Source: Naasia aerilata (GTDB taxonomy: Bacteria > Actinomycetota > Actinomycetes > Actinomycetales > Microbacteriaceae). Taken from it: a stretch of DNA of 64,000 nucleotides. Location: positions 2,170,001 to 2,234,000 of the forward strand of contig NZ_AP027731.1 of assembly GCF_030296595.1 (NCBI RefSeq), written 5' to 3'. Position numbers and translations under genes: made by a program. This document shows, piece after piece, positions 26,754 through 37,805 of this stretch (positions are counted from its first letter, which is position 1; every line of letters starts with the position of its first letter). Below the pieces are notes generated by a model. The model made no database searches, had not been told where the DNA came from, and saw nothing but the letters and a program-made list of their open reading frames with translations.

Positions 26754-27647
26754 ATGACGATCGGCGTCCGGCATCTGCAGGTGTTCGCCGCGGTGGCCCG
26801 CACGCTGAACCTCACCCGGGCGGCCGGCGAGCTCCACCTGAGTCAGCCGGCGGTTTCGCGAACGCTGCAGGAGCTCGAGCAGCACCTGGGAGCGCCGCTC
26901 GTCGTCCGCTCGCCCCGCGGAGTGGAGCTCACCGAGGAGGGACGGGATGCGCTCGCCCAAGCCCGGGCGGCCCTCGCCGCCGTGGACGCGGCGCTCCTGC
27001 CGCTCGCCCAGCGCCGACGCGGCCTCCTCATCGGCCACGCGTGGGCCGCGCTCGGTGCGCACACCGCGGAGGTGCTCCAGTCCTGGCGTGCGGTTCGACC
27101 CGACGTGCCGGTCGAGCTGCGACGCATCGACGAGCGTCTGGCGGGTCTCGACGAGCGCCGCGTGGACGCGAGCATCGTCCGCGGGGTGCGCGCGGAGCCG
27201 GGCGTGCAGCTGCGCCACCTCTGCGACGAGCGGCGGATGGCGGCGTTGCCCGCCGGGCACCGCCTCGCCGGGCGCGCGGAGGTTTCGCTCGCGGACCTGA
27301 CGGAGGACACCCTCATCCACAACACGGTCTCGGGTACCACGTCGCTGAGCCTGTGGGAGGGGCAGCGGGGCCCGCGGTCGGTCACCCCCGTCCGGAACAC
27401 GGACGACTGGGCGGCCGCCATCGCCGCCGAGTCCGGCGTCGGCGTCACGACCGAGGCGACCAGGGTGATGTATCCGCATCCGGGGATCGCGTACGTGCCC
27501 CTGCTCGACGCGCCCGCAGTCCCGGTGGCGCTGGCCTGGCGCGATCCCGCGCCGGTCGGCGTTCAGGAGTTCGCCCGGTTCCTCGAGGACGCGCTCGGCT
27601 CAGTCGCATCCTCACAGAGCAGCGGGAGCGCGGCGTCCGCCTTGTGA
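26754..27647 (+). CDS. LysR-family transcriptional regulator
   Basis: A 297-residue regulator. The N-terminal winged helix-turn-helix is typical (HLQVFAAVARTLNLTRAAGELHLSQPAVSRTLQELEQHLG, read in parts), followed by a periplasmic-binding-like effector domain with LIGHAWAALGAHTAEVLQSW and LPAGHRLAGRAEVSLADL. It most likely regulates the divergent MFS transporter through the short shared promoter region. It ends 8 bp from a convergent membrane gene. Confidence 0.9.
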   Translation: MTIGVRHLQVFAAVARTLNLTRAAGELHLSQPAVSRTLQELEQHLGAPLVVRSPRGVELTEEGRDALAQARAALAAVDAALLPLAQRRRGLLIGHAWAALGAHTAEVLQSWRAVRPDVPVELRRIDERLAGLDERRVDASIVRGVRAEPGVQLRHLCDERRMAALPAGHRLAGRAEVSLADLTEDTLIHNTVSGTTSLSLWEGQRGPRSVTPVRNTDDWAAAIAAESGVGVTTEATRVMYPHPGIAYVPLLDAPAVPVALAWRDPAPVGVQEFARFLEDALGSVASSQSSGSAASAL

Positions 27648-27655
27648 GGCGCTCG

Positions 27656-28320
27656 TCAGTGCCCCATCTCGAGGAGCACCTCGGCCGGGTCTGAGGAGAG
27701 GAACCGCGCTCGATAGCGGTCGCCGACCCGCGGTATCGCCGTCCTCGGGACCACGGTCTGCGTTCGCCGCTCGACTTCGGGACCACCGCGATCCGGCTTG
27801 ATGCGGACCGTGATCGACACCACGGGGTCGTCACCGATCGTGATGCCGGTGTCCTCGACCGCCGTGACCGTACCCTCGCCGCTCTCGCCGCCGGTCGTCA
27901 GCCGGGCGAGCGCTGCTCGCCGGGCCGCGGCCTGAGGGCGGATCCAGAGCCAGAAACCGACCTGGAGGAGGCCGAGAAGGAACCAGCCGATCCCGAAGTA
28001 GAGGGGAAGGCGCCCATGTCCTGGCTCAGTCCGCCCACAACCGAGCCGGCGCCCAGGGCGAGGCAGGTGAGCGCGAAGGCGAGGAAGCCTGCCCCGATGA
28101 AGGAGGAGAGAACGGCGAGGGCGATGCCCGCGACCACGGCCGCCGTGTAGAGCGGAACTGCGGGGTTGCAGGGTGCCGCACTGGTCCCGTCGCAGCCGGG
28201 CGACGAGAAGAGTCCCGCGATCCCGGCGCCCATCGCCGCCGCCGACAGAACTGCCACGAGAATGCCGACGACCCTGCGCCGCCGCGTCCCGCGGTCGGCG
28301 GAGGAACTGCCACCACTCAT
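27656..28320 (-). CDS. Four-helix membrane protein with C-terminal beta domain (frame break near 28012)
   Basis: About 221 residues after correction. Helices lie near 18-40, 55-75, 78-100 and 108-128 (FGIGWFLLGLLQVGFWLWI), followed by a soluble tail with GEGTVTAVEDTGITIGDDPVVSITV and a final EVLLEMGH. At about 28012 one G is missing from GGG; with it, GLSQDMG continues as RLPLYFGIG and runs to TGA 27656. The tail looks like an OB-type beta barrel of the kind seen in NfeD-like or DUF3592 proteins, but I cannot assign a function. The start ATG 28320 lies just downstream of the tRNA-derived array. Confidence 0.7.
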
Positions 28321-28420
28321 GCCAGCAGTCTGCTGATCCCGCTTCCGCCGGTGCAACTCAACGGGCACGGGGCGCGGCAGCAATGTGATGAAGCGGCCGT
28401 CTGCGAGGCCGGCTTCTTCT

Positions 28421-28853
28421 GTGCCCCGAGCAGGACTCGAACCTCGGCGCAAGCGTGCGCCGTGGGCCCACTGCGAGAGCCAGCTTCTCGATCTGTGCCC
28501 CGAGCAATCCCCGGCGCAAGCGTGCGCCGTGGGCCCACTGCGCGAACAGCTTCTCGATCTGCTCCCGGCACAGCAGAAGCCGACCATCTGCGATGGCCAG
28601 CTTCTGCTGTGCCCCGAGCAGGACTCGATCCCCGGCGCAAGCATGCGCCGTGGGCCCACTGCGCGAACAGCTTCTCGATCTACCCGAGACACAAGGAGAA
28701 GGAGCCATCCACGGACGGCCCCTTCTCCTTGTGCCCCGAGCAGGACTCGATCCCCGGCGCAAGCATGCGCCGTGGGCCCACTGCGCGAACAGCTTCTCGA
28801 TCTACCCGAGACACAAGGAGAAGGAGCCATCCACGGACGGCCCCTTCTCCTTG
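28421..28853 (-). repeat. Tandem array built from the 3' end of tRNA-Arg plus a hairpin
   Basis: Five starts of GTGCCCCGAGCA, the complement of the tRNA-Arg 3' end, occur at 28421, 28495, 28609, 28731 and 28853; the last is the tRNA itself. The last three intervals are 122, 122 and 114 bp; the oldest is 74 bp. Each unit read from the minus strand holds the last ~20 tRNA bases, a strong stem (ACAAGGAGAAGG with CCTTCTCCTTGT in the two newest copies), and a constant segment with the mini-palindrome GGCGCAAGCATGCGCC and GTGGGCCCACTGCGCGAACAG. Copies near the tRNA are almost identical and distal ones are decayed. Confidence 0.92.
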
Positions 28854-28926
<73 letters not shown>

Positions 28927-28973
28927 GGCCGGGCAATTCTATGGCTCGGCCTTTCCGCGAGCCGCCCGACGCA

Positions 28974-30199
28974 TCAGGCGTCGCCGAGAGCGATCGCCTG
29001 CGCCTCGATGACCGCGGGCTCCCGCTCGCCGTTCACCCGGGCGAGAGCGCGCACGCCGAGCACCGAGATGAGCGTCGCCGCGAGCACCGCGGCACCCGCC
29101 ACGAAGTACGGGGTGGAAGCTGCGACCGTGTCGGCGAGGATTGTCGCGAGCGGCGGAGCGACGGCGCCGCCGATGAAGCGCACCGCCGAGTACGACGAGG
29201 ACGCGACAGCGCGCGGAAGATCCGTCGCCTCCATCACGCTCTCCGTCAGCACGGTGTTGAGCACGCCGAGGATGAGGCCGCCGACGACCACCGCGATGAC
29301 CAGGGCCACCTGGCTGTAGACGAACAGCCCGGCGGTGATCAGGTCGAGCGCGAGCAGGGGAGGGCGGTGCTGATCACGGCGGTGCGGGCGAAGCGGCGGG
29401 TGAGCAGCGGGGCGACCCACACCGAGGTGATGGCGAGGCCGAGTCCCCAGCCGAAGAACGTCAGGCCGATTCCGATCGCGGTGAAGCCGAGGGGGAACGG
29501 CGTGTAGGCGAGCAGGATGAAGAAGCCCACGTTGTAGAGGAACGCGGTCGCCGCGAGCACCGCGAGGGCCGGCTGGCGGAGTGCCGTGAAGGGTGCGGAG
29601 AGCCGGACCGGCTTGGGGCGGTCGATCTCGGGACCGCGCAGGAGGACGACGATCGCGAGGAAGCCGATCGCCATGAGGACGGCGGTGCCGAAGAACGGCC
29701 CGCGCCAGCTGACCGTGCCGAGGAGACCGCCGAGCAGCGGGCCGACCGCGATGCCGAGTCCCAGGGCGGCCTCGTACAGGATGATCGCCGCGCTGCTGCC
29801 GCCGCTGGCGGCGCCCACGATGGTGGCGAGCGCCGTCGAGATGAACAGGGCGTTGCCGAGCCCCCAGCCCGCGCGGAAGCCGATGACCGCCTCGACGCTG
29901 CCGCTGATGGCGGCGAGGAACGCGAAGACGACGATCAGCCCGAGCCCGATCAGCAGCGTCTTCTTGGCACCGATACGCGACGAGATGAAGCTGGTGATGA
30001 GCATCGCGAGCCCGGTGATGAGCAGGTAGCTCGTGAAGAGCAGCTCAGCCTGCGTGGGCGTCGCCTCGAGGTCCGCCGCGATGCTGGGCAGGATCGGGTC
30101 GACGAGGCCGATGCCCATGAAGGCCACGACGCACGCGAAGGCGACCGCCCAGACCTGCCGGGGCTGCTTGAAGATGCTTCCCGTGGTGGCTCCGCTCAT
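28974..30199 (-). CDS. MFS transporter (frame break near 29360)
   Basis: A 12-helix major facilitator, about 408 residues after restoring one C in CTCCCCTG near 29360 (STALP continuing as LLALDLITAGLFVY). It starts at ATG 30199 inside the end of marR (ATGA), so the two are translationally coupled. The motif after helix 2 is FISSRIGAKKTLLIG and helices 4-5 carry GFRAGWGLGNALF. It fits the DHA1-type drug exporters that MarR regulators commonly control. Substrate unknown. Confidence 0.87.
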
Positions 30200-30630
30200 G
30201 CGGCCACCGCCTCGAGGCTGGTGCGCTCCTGGAGGATCCGGGCCGCCTTGGCGAGGGTGTCGAACTCGTCCGCGGTCAGGCCCTGGAAGTAGGGCGCCGC
30301 GGCGTCCGCGAGGCGGTCCCGCCACGCCTCGAGCGCCCGCTGCCCCTTGGCCGTCGTGGCGATGAGCCAGGCGCGGGAGTCCTCAACGTCGGCGATGCGG
30401 CGGATGTAGTCGTCGCCGGCGAGGTTCGCCACGAGCTTGCTCATGGTGGGCTGGGCGACGCGGCTCGCGACCGCGAGCTCGCCGAGGCGCATGGGGCCGT
30501 CGGCATGGAGGATCGAAAGTGTGCGCCAGACGGCGGGGGAGGTCTGGTCGCCCGTGGCTTGGGCCGCGATGCGGGTGAGATGGTGCGCCGACGTGATCAG
30601 CGACGCGAGAGTGGTACGCGAATCGTTCAC
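30196..30630 (-). CDS. MarR-family repressor
   Basis: A 144-residue winged-helix regulator: MRLGELAVASRVAQPTMSKLVANL is the recognition helix-turn-helix and ADVEDSRAWLIATTAKG the wing with its usual DxRxxxxxLT-like pattern. GTG 30630. It heads an operon with the MFS exporter and probably represses it, binding palindromes directly upstream. Confidence 0.9.
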   Translation of the reverse strand: MNDSRTTLASLITSAHHLTRIAAQATGDQTSPAVWRTLSILHADGPMRLGELAVASRVAQPTMSKLVANLAGDDYIRRIADVEDSRAWLIATTAKGQRALEAWRDRLADAAAPYFQGLTADEFDTLAKAARILQERTSLEAVAA

Positions 30631-30668
30631 GTTGGTTAACCATACGCCGATGTATAGCCGAGCTATGC
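30631..30668 (-). promoter_or_regulatory. Candidate MarR operator region
   Basis: Immediately before the marR start lie GGTTAACC (30634-30641), ATAC...GTAT (30642-30655) and ATAGC-CGA-GCTAT (30654-30666). This cluster of small palindromes is AT-rich against the background, as expected for an autoregulated MarR promoter. Confidence 0.5.
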
Positions 30669-30729
30669 ACCTTCGCTCAGGGCGAAGCGGGAGCCCTCAG
30701 GAGCACGGCGCTCGGGAAACCGGGAGAGG

Positions 30730-31507
30730 TCAGACCTCGCCGGATGCCCGCCCTGCCGCGGCAACGGCGCGGAAGTCGGTGTCCGTCGGCCGCTCGACGC
30801 CGGGCTCGGTGTGCGACAGCGGCGACCGGAACGACCGGACCGGCGGCACGGCGGTGGTCTCGCTCATCGCGAGCGGGACGCTGCTCCCCGTTACCTGCTG
30901 CGGGCCGGAAGCCCTCTGGGCTGCGGCCGCCGCATCGTCGCGCCGTGCGAACGGCGACGCCGCGGTCGCCTCGACCCCAGGCGTCCAGTCGTCGCCCTGG
31001 TCCTGCAGGCGGCGATCCTCTGCCTGCCAGCGCGAGAGGTCGCGCTCGAACGTCTTGCGCGCCCGCCGGGGAGCGGTGCCACTCCAGCAGGCGGTCGCGG
31101 AAGGTGGCGAGCGGCGTCTCGAACTCGAGGGAGAACGCCGCGGACGCGCGGCGCAGCGACGCGATCTCGTAGGACGCCCAGTCGGCTGCGAGCAGCGCGC
31201 CTGGCGCGGGCAGGAGTCTGAGCGCGATGTCGGCCTCGGCGGCGGAGCGCTCGATCAGGGTGCGCTCGCTCGGCGAGGAGGAGCTCCACATGGAGGCCTG
31301 GCGGGCGACGTCGACCAGCAGGCCGATCACCGCGCCACGGGCCTCCCGATCGCGGCGGGCCAGCACGCGGCTGACGCTGCGGCGCGCGATCCCGGCGGCC
31401 AGCAGCCCGGCCACGAGGATCGCGACGAAGGGCACGACGCCGCCGAGCAGCACCAGCCGGCCGTCGTCCGTCTGGAGCCAGCCGGCCAGGTTCTCCCACC
31501 ACTGCAT
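30730..31507 (-). CDS. Single-helix membrane-anchored protein, unknown (frame break near 31065)
   Basis: About 258 residues. One N-terminal membrane helix (LVLLGGVVPFVAILVAGLLAAG) is followed by a cytoplasmic helical domain (RSVSRVLARRDREARGAVIG ... SLRRASAAFSLEFETPLATFRDRLLEWH) and a disordered Ala/Pro/Ser-rich tail. The frame slips at about 31065 in CGGCGGGCGCG; here removing one G, rather than adding one, restores RKTFERDLSRWQAEDRRLQ and the frame runs to TGA 30730. No family recognised. Confidence 0.65.
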
Positions 31508-31532
31508 GGCAGGGACTATAGGCCGCGCTCGG

Positions 31533-31763
31533 TCAGCCGAAGCGGAGGCAGTCCACCGCGTCGCCGAATGAGCGGAACTCGCCGAGGGGCAGGAAGGACC
31601 GGCCGCTCGAGGCGAGGCGCTTGGCGCCGTACCGCTCGCCGGGCAGCTGCTCGACGTAGCCGAGCACGGCGCCGGAGCTGCGGGTGATGCGCCACAGGCC
31701 GTTGTTCAGCTGCACGAACGCGATGCCGGTGCCGCGGGCCGCGACGGGGAGAGTGATCGACAT
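31533..31763 (-). CDS. Small conserved hypothetical protein
   Basis: A 76-residue protein of alternating beta-strand character (IAFVQLNNGLWRITRSSGAVLGYVEQL ... RSFGDAVDCLRFG, read in parts). It resembles small single-domain proteins common in Microbacteriaceae, of unknown role. ATG 31763 follows GAGGAGCAG. It lies 25 bp downstream of nothing obvious in operon terms. Confidence 0.65.
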   Translation of the reverse strand: MSITLPVAARGTGIAFVQLNNGLWRITRSSGAVLGYVEQLPGERYGAKRLASSGRSFLPLGEFRSFGDAVDCLRFG

Positions 31764-31820
31764 GGTCTGCTCCTCGCTTTCGGCAGCCGGCCCTGCCCTG
31801 GTGGATGGTGTGCCCCGAGG

Positions 31821-32762
31821 CTACGGGCGACCTCCGACAGCGCTTCCCGGCACGATCGCGAGGTCGGCGTCCACCGGCGTGGGACGGGCCGTCTGTGCGA
31901 CGACGATGCCCGCCAGGACAACCGCGGCTCCTGCGGTCTGCGGCAGGCTCAGCGCCTCGCCGAGCCAGAGCCACGCGACGGCGAAGGCGAAGACCACCTC
32001 GGCGGCGGCCAGGATCCCGGCCCGTGTCGCCCCGAGCCGGCGGATCGCGAGATAGCTGAGCGCGTAGGGCGCGAAGGAGCCCATGGCGATCACCCAGACC
32101 AGGCCGAGCCAGAGGGGAACGGATGCCCCGTCGCCGAGAACCAGCGGTGCGCCGAGGGTGGCGGGTGAGACCTCCCACCAGGCGCTCGGGAGCGCCCAGA
32201 ATGCCGCCGCGAAGAGCATGGACCAGAACGCGATGACGAGCGGCGGCGCGCTGGCGACCCCGCGCTCGCCGAGGAGGAAGTACACCGCGAGTGCCGCCGC
32301 CGCCGCGAGCGCCGCGAGGACCCCGACGGCATCGAGCGGAGCGGCGCCCACCTGGGCCACGATCGCGAGCCCGCCGACGACGAGCACGATGGCCACCCAC
32401 AGCTGCGGCCGGACGCGCTCCTTGAGCACGAGCCAGGCGACGAGGGCGACGAGGGGAACCGCGAGGTACTCCAGCAGCAGCGCGATCCCGACGGGCAGGA
32501 GGTCGATCGCCACCGCGTAGAGCCACTGGACGGCGGCGACTCCCACGAGGCCGAGCAGGGCGCAGCCGAGCAGGGTCCGCGGGCGCAGCCGAAGGGCCCG
32601 CCGGTCGCTCACCAGCACAACCGCGCCGGCGAGGAGAGCGGCGCCCAGGCAGCGGAAGAAGGTCAGCTGGCCGGCGGTGACGCCGCCCTGCAGGACCAGC
32701 TTGGCGACGCTGCCGTTCGCGCCGAAGAGGAGAGCCGAGAGCAGGCCGTAGAGGTAGCCCAC
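31821..32762 (-). CDS. EamA/DMT-family membrane transporter
   Basis: A 313-residue protein with ten predicted helices in two EamA repeats (SALLFGANGSVAKL in the first, FAPYALSYLAIRRLGATRAGI in the second). Such carriers export metabolites or drugs; the substrate is not predictable. GTG 32762 directly abuts the stop of the aldo-keto reductase gene upstream on the same strand, so the two are probably co-transcribed. Confidence 0.87.
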   Translation of the reverse strand: MGYLYGLLSALLFGANGSVAKLVLQGGVTAGQLTFFRCLGAALLAGAVVLVSDRRALRLRPRTLLGCALLGLVGVAAVQWLYAVAIDLLPVGIALLLEYLAVPLVALVAWLVLKERVRPQLWVAIVLVVGGLAIVAQVGAAPLDAVGVLAALAAAAALAVYFLLGERGVASAPPLVIAFWSMLFAAAFWALPSAWWEVSPATLGAPLVLGDGASVPLWLGLVWVIAMGSFAPYALSYLAIRRLGATRAGILAAAEVVFAFAVAWLWLGEALSLPQTAGAAVVLAGIVVAQTARPTPVDADLAIVPGSAVGGRP

Positions 32763-33782
32763 TCAGCGAAGCGCGGTGCCGTGGACGGCGTGCGGCTCGA
32801 TCTCGGCGATCTCGTCGTCGGTGAGGGCGGGCGCGTCGAGGGCGCCGAGGTTCTGATCCAGCTGGGCGACGCTCGAGGCGCCGATCAGGGCGGACGTGAT
32901 CGCCGGCTGGCGCAGCACCCACGCGAGCGCGAGCTGCGCGAGCGTCTGACCACGGCCCTTGGCGATGGCGTCGAGCGCCCGCGCCCGCTCCAGGTAGGTG
33001 TCATCGATCCGGTCGGCGGACAGGAACTGGCTGGTGGCGGCACGCGAATCCGCGGGGATGTCGCCGCTCAGGTAGCGGTCGGTGAGCAGTCCCTGCGCGA
33101 GCGGGGAGAACACGATCGCGCCGATGCCGTGCTCCTCGAGCACCGGGAACAAACCCTCCTCGATGTGCCGGTCGAACATGGAGTACCGGGGCTGGTGGAT
33201 GAGCAGGGGCACCTTGAGGTCGTCGAGGACGTCGGCGATGCGGGCGGTCTGCTCGGGGTCGTAGTTGGAGACGCCCGCGTAGAGCGCCTTGCCGCTCGTG
33301 ACGGCGGAGGCGAGCGCGCCCGCAGTCTCCTCGATCGGCGTCTGGGGGTCGGGACGGTGGTGGTAGAAGATGTCGACGTACTCGAGGCCCATCCGGCCGA
33401 GGCTTGCATCGAGGGAGGAGAGCAGGTACTTCCGCGAGCCCCACTCCCCGTAGGGGCCGGGGTGCATGTAGTACCCGGCCTTGGTCGAGATGATGAGCTC
33501 GTCGCGGAACGGACGGAAGTCCCGGGCGAAGAGCGTGCCGAAGTTGCGCTCCGCCGATCCCGGGGGCGGCCCGTAGTTGTTGGCCAGGTCGAAGTGGGTG
33601 ATGCCGCGGTCGAAGGCTCGGCGCAGGATCGCACGCTGCGTCTCGAGGCCGCGCTCGTCACCGAAGTTGTGCCAGAGGCCCAGCGAGACCGGCGGAAGCA
33701 GCAGCCCGCTCCGGCCTGTGCGACGGTAGTCGAGGACGGAGTAGCGGTCGTCGGCGGGGGTGTAGTTCGGCTCAGCGCTCAC
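32763..33782 (-). CDS. Aldo/keto reductase (YghZ-like)
   Basis: A 339-residue NADPH-dependent reductase. The catalytic tetrad is visible: Asp and Tyr in THFDLANNYGPPPG, Lys in LIISTKAGYY and His in VDIFYHHRPDP. The segment WGSRKYLLSSLDASLGRMGLEYVD is characteristic of the YghZ (L-glyceraldehyde-3-phosphate reductase) branch. It detoxifies aldehydes such as methylglyoxal or glyceraldehyde phosphate in relatives. It precedes the EamA gene without a gap. Confidence 0.9.
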   Translation of the reverse strand: MSAEPNYTPADDRYSVLDYRRTGRSGLLLPPVSLGLWHNFGDERGLETQRAILRRAFDRGITHFDLANNYGPPPGSAERNFGTLFARDFRPFRDELIISTKAGYYMHPGPYGEWGSRKYLLSSLDASLGRMGLEYVDIFYHHRPDPQTPIEETAGALASAVTSGKALYAGVSNYDPEQTARIADVLDDLKVPLLIHQPRYSMFDRHIEEGLFPVLEEHGIGAIVFSPLAQGLLTDRYLSGDIPADSRAATSQFLSADRIDDTYLERARALDAIAKGRGQTLAQLALAWVLRQPAITSALIGASSVAQLDQNLGALDAPALTDDEIAEIEPHAVHGTALR

Positions 33783-33864
33783 CGCATCAGCCTAGGGAAT
33801 GGGCAACCCGCCGAAGGTGTTCGATCTAGTGCGGCTTGTGCCGTGCGGAGAAAGAGGAGAAGTG

Positions 33865-34392
33865 ATGGAGACGTTCGTACTCGCCGGTGGATGCTTCTGG
33901 TGTCTCGACGCGGTGTACCGCGACCTCAAGGGCGTGTCCGAGGTCGTGTCCGGGTACACCGGCGGCACCGTGGCGGCACCCAGCTATGAGGCGGTCTGCA
34001 CCGGCCGGACCGGCCACGCCGAGGCGGTGGCGGTGACCTTCGACCCCGACGTGATCCCGCGCGAGGTGATCCTCGACGTGTTCTTCACCCTGCACGACCC
34101 CCGTCAGCTGAACCGGCAGGGCAACGACGTCGGAACCCAGTACCGGTCGGCCATGTTCTACGCGAACGAGGAGCAGAAGGCGCTCTTCGAGGCGGCAGCG
34201 GCTCGTGCCGCGGGCTGGTGGGACGGCGAGATCGTCACCGAGATCGCTCCCCTCGGCGCGTATTACGACGCGGAGGACTACCACCAGGACTTCTTCGCCA
34301 AGAACCCGAACCAGGGCTACTGCCTCGCGGTCGCGGTCCCCAAGGTGAACAAGGTCCGCAAGAGCTACGCGGAGTACATCAAGGCCGCGTAG
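33865..34392 (+). CDS. msrA: Peptide methionine (S)-S-oxide reductase
   Basis: A 175-residue MsrA. The catalytic motif GGCFWC is at about residues 8-13 and the substrate-binding residues follow in GYTGG, GHAEAV and AEDYHQDFF. ATG 33865 with the site GAAAGAGGAGAAG was preferred to an open frame starting 66 bp upstream. Repairs oxidised methionine in proteins. It is monocistronic, ending at a strong terminator. Confidence 0.95.
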   Translation: METFVLAGGCFWCLDAVYRDLKGVSEVVSGYTGGTVAAPSYEAVCTGRTGHAEAVAVTFDPDVIPREVILDVFFTLHDPRQLNRQGNDVGTQYRSAMFYANEEQKALFEAAAARAAGWWDGEIVTEIAPLGAYYDAEDYHQDFFAKNPNQGYCLAVAVPKVNKVRKSYAEYIKAA

Positions 34393-34404
34393 TCCCTGCA
34401 CATC

Positions 34405-34443
34405 CGAAGGCCCGGTCCCGTTTCGCACGGGGCCGGGCCTTCG
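34405..34443 (+). terminator. Terminator hairpin after msrA
   Basis: A 17-base stem with a single G-T pair (34405-34421 with 34427-34443) around the loop TTCGC, 13 bp after the msrA stop. Confidence 0.85.
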
Positions 34444-34541
34444 CGCTTTCCGCACCCCCGTGCTCCTGCACGCTCTCCTCGACCGGGGCGGTCTCGCCGG
34501 CACCGAAGCCGCCCCGGCTCCCACCTACGAGAAGGAGCAGG

Positions 34542-35030
34542 ATGAGCGACATCACCGCCACCGCCGTCGGCGTCGTGGCCAAGGACCCGAACCACGTGCA
34601 CACGTCGGAGGGGTTCGACGTGGCGAGCTTCCGGATGGCGGTCACCCCGCGGCGGTACGACGCCAAGGCGAGCACCTGGATCGACGGCGACACCAGCTGG
34701 GTCACCGTGAAGGCGTTCCGGAAGCTGGGCGCCCACGTCGCCGCGTCGCTGCACAAGGGCGACCGGGTGCTCGTGCACGGCAAGCTGGCCGTCCGCGACT
34801 GGGACGACGGCAAGGGCAGGACGGGCACCTCCGTCGAGATCACGGCCGAGGCGATCGGACCGGATCTGCTCTGGGGGACCGCCGCCTACACGTCCGATCG
34901 CCGCCTCGAGTCGTCCGCCACGGAACCCCGCCCGGCGCCCGCCGAGGACGGCGCGGAGCCGGCGGATGCGCCCGGCGACTGGGGCGCGATGGCCGCGGCG
35001 TCGGCTCCGGGCGAGGACCTGCCCTTCTAG
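34542..35030 (+). CDS. Single-stranded DNA-binding protein (second, short paralogue type)
   Basis: A 162-residue OB-fold SSB. The order of strands is typical (TATAVGVVAKDPNHV ... VASFRMAVTPRRYD ... SWVTVKAFRKLGAHVAASLHKGDRVLVHGKLAVRDWDD, read in parts). The acidic C-terminus ends in GEDLPF, matching the DDxPF partner-binding tip. It is not next to rpsF/rpsR, where the housekeeping ssb sits, so this is likely a second SSB of the actinobacterial type. ATG 34542 has a GAAGGAG site. Confidence 0.85.
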   Translation: MSDITATAVGVVAKDPNHVHTSEGFDVASFRMAVTPRRYDAKASTWIDGDTSWVTVKAFRKLGAHVAASLHKGDRVLVHGKLAVRDWDDGKGRTGTSVEITAEAIGPDLLWGTAAYTSDRRLESSATEPRPAPAEDGAEPADAPGDWGAMAAASAPGEDLPF

Positions 35031-35090
35031 CCTCTTCGCCGGGGGCGGACAGCGCAGGAGGGGAGGGCCGCCCCAAATAGGATGGAGCCC

Positions 35091-36773
<1,683 letters not shown>

Positions 36774-36786
36774 GCGGGGCGGACGC

Positions 36787-37266
36787 GTGAGACTGCACAT
36801 TCCCATCCGGCTGCGCTGGTCGGACCTCGACGCGTACGCGCACGTCAACAACGCCGAGATGCTCCGCATCCTGGAGGAGGCGCGCATCCAGGCCTTCTGG
36901 TCGCTGGACGCGGCGGACGAGTCGAACGGGGACGGGCCTTCCACCGCCGTCCTCGACGTGCGGCCGGGTGCCGCAGCCCTGACTCTCATCGCGCACCAGG
37001 AGATGGAGTACCTGCTGCCGATCCCGTACATGCGGTCCCCGCTCGACATCGAGCTGTGGATCGGGAGGCTCGGCGGCGCGAGCCTCCAGGTCTCGTACGA
37101 GATCTACTCGCCCGAGGGGATCGAGCCGCGCCTGCTGTACGGGCGCGCATCGACGACCGTCGTCATGGTCGACGCCGCAACGGGACGCCCCCTGCGGATC
37201 GGCGACCGCGAGCGCGAGGCGTGGGCACCCTACGTCGAGGAGCCCGTCGCCTTCACCCGACGCTGA
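36787..37266 (+). CDS. Acyl-CoA thioesterase, 4HBT/YbgC type
   Basis: A 159-residue hot-dog-fold protein with the 4HBT signature RWSDLDAYAHVNNAEMLRILEEAR, in which the Asp of SDLD is the likely catalytic residue. GTG 36787 is 13 bp after ettA on the same strand, so they may be co-transcribed. Substrate range unknown. Confidence 0.88.
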   Translation: MRLHIPIRLRWSDLDAYAHVNNAEMLRILEEARIQAFWSLDAADESNGDGPSTAVLDVRPGAAALTLIAHQEMEYLLPIPYMRSPLDIELWIGRLGGASLQVSYEIYSPEGIEPRLLYGRASTTVVMVDAATGRPLRIGDREREAWAPYVEEPVAFTRR

Positions 37267-37269
37267 ACG

Positions 37270-37745
37270 TCAGTCGAGCATCACACCCGGGTCCTGCTCG
37301 ATGAGGCCGGCCAGCCGGTCGAGCGACTCCCGCCAGCCCTTCTCGTTGTCCTCGGCGGTGACGCCGGACGGCACCCCTCGTGAACCGCCACGAGCTCGGT
37401 GCCGCCGTCCGCCTCGGTCAGCGTGAAGGTGATCCTCATGACCCCGAGGAACGCCGGGTCGTCGGACTCGAACTCGTCCTCCTCGACGACCAGCCGCGGC
37501 GGATCGAGGCGGACGAAGCGGCCCGAGTAGGTGTCCGTGTGCCGACTGCTCTTCCCCGCGGGGTCGGGAGTGTCGTAGGTGAGTGAGACCCGGATCCGCC
37601 CGCCCTCGCGCGGTTCGAACTCGTGCACCTCGGACGTCATCGAGGCGGGGACGCGCCAGGCCGCGATCGCGGCCGGGCTGACCAGGGCGTCGTACACGCG
37701 CTGAGGGCTCGCGAGGAGGTGGCGGCGGACGCTGGTGGTGGTCAC
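37270..37745 (-). CDS. SRPBCC/AHSA1-domain protein (frame break near 37378)
   Basis: About 158 residues with the AHSA1 (Aha1-C/START-like) fold: RHLLASPQRVYDALVSPAAIAAWRVPASM at the start and VMRITFTLTEADGGTELVAVHEG near the end. A G missing from GGGG near 37378 breaks the frame; corrected, the expected C-terminus is found (EDNEKGWRESLDRLAGLIEQD, read in parts) with its stop at 37270. Usually binds a hydrophobic ligand; function unknown. GTG 37745 is chosen. Confidence 0.83.
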
Positions 37746-37805
37746 TCTTCGATCCTGGCCCACCGGCCCGCCTGCGTCACCCCGCAGTTCCCGCGAGAGC
37801 GACCC

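Noticed and set aside
28421..28853. Possible CRISPR array
   Set aside because: Repeats are 74-122 bp, mostly repeat with little variable spacer, and derive from a tRNA end; no cas genes nearby.
28974..30199. Broken MFS gene as a pseudogene
   Set aside because: Both halves are intact and one C in CTCCCCTG restores the full transporter; treated as a sequence error like the others.
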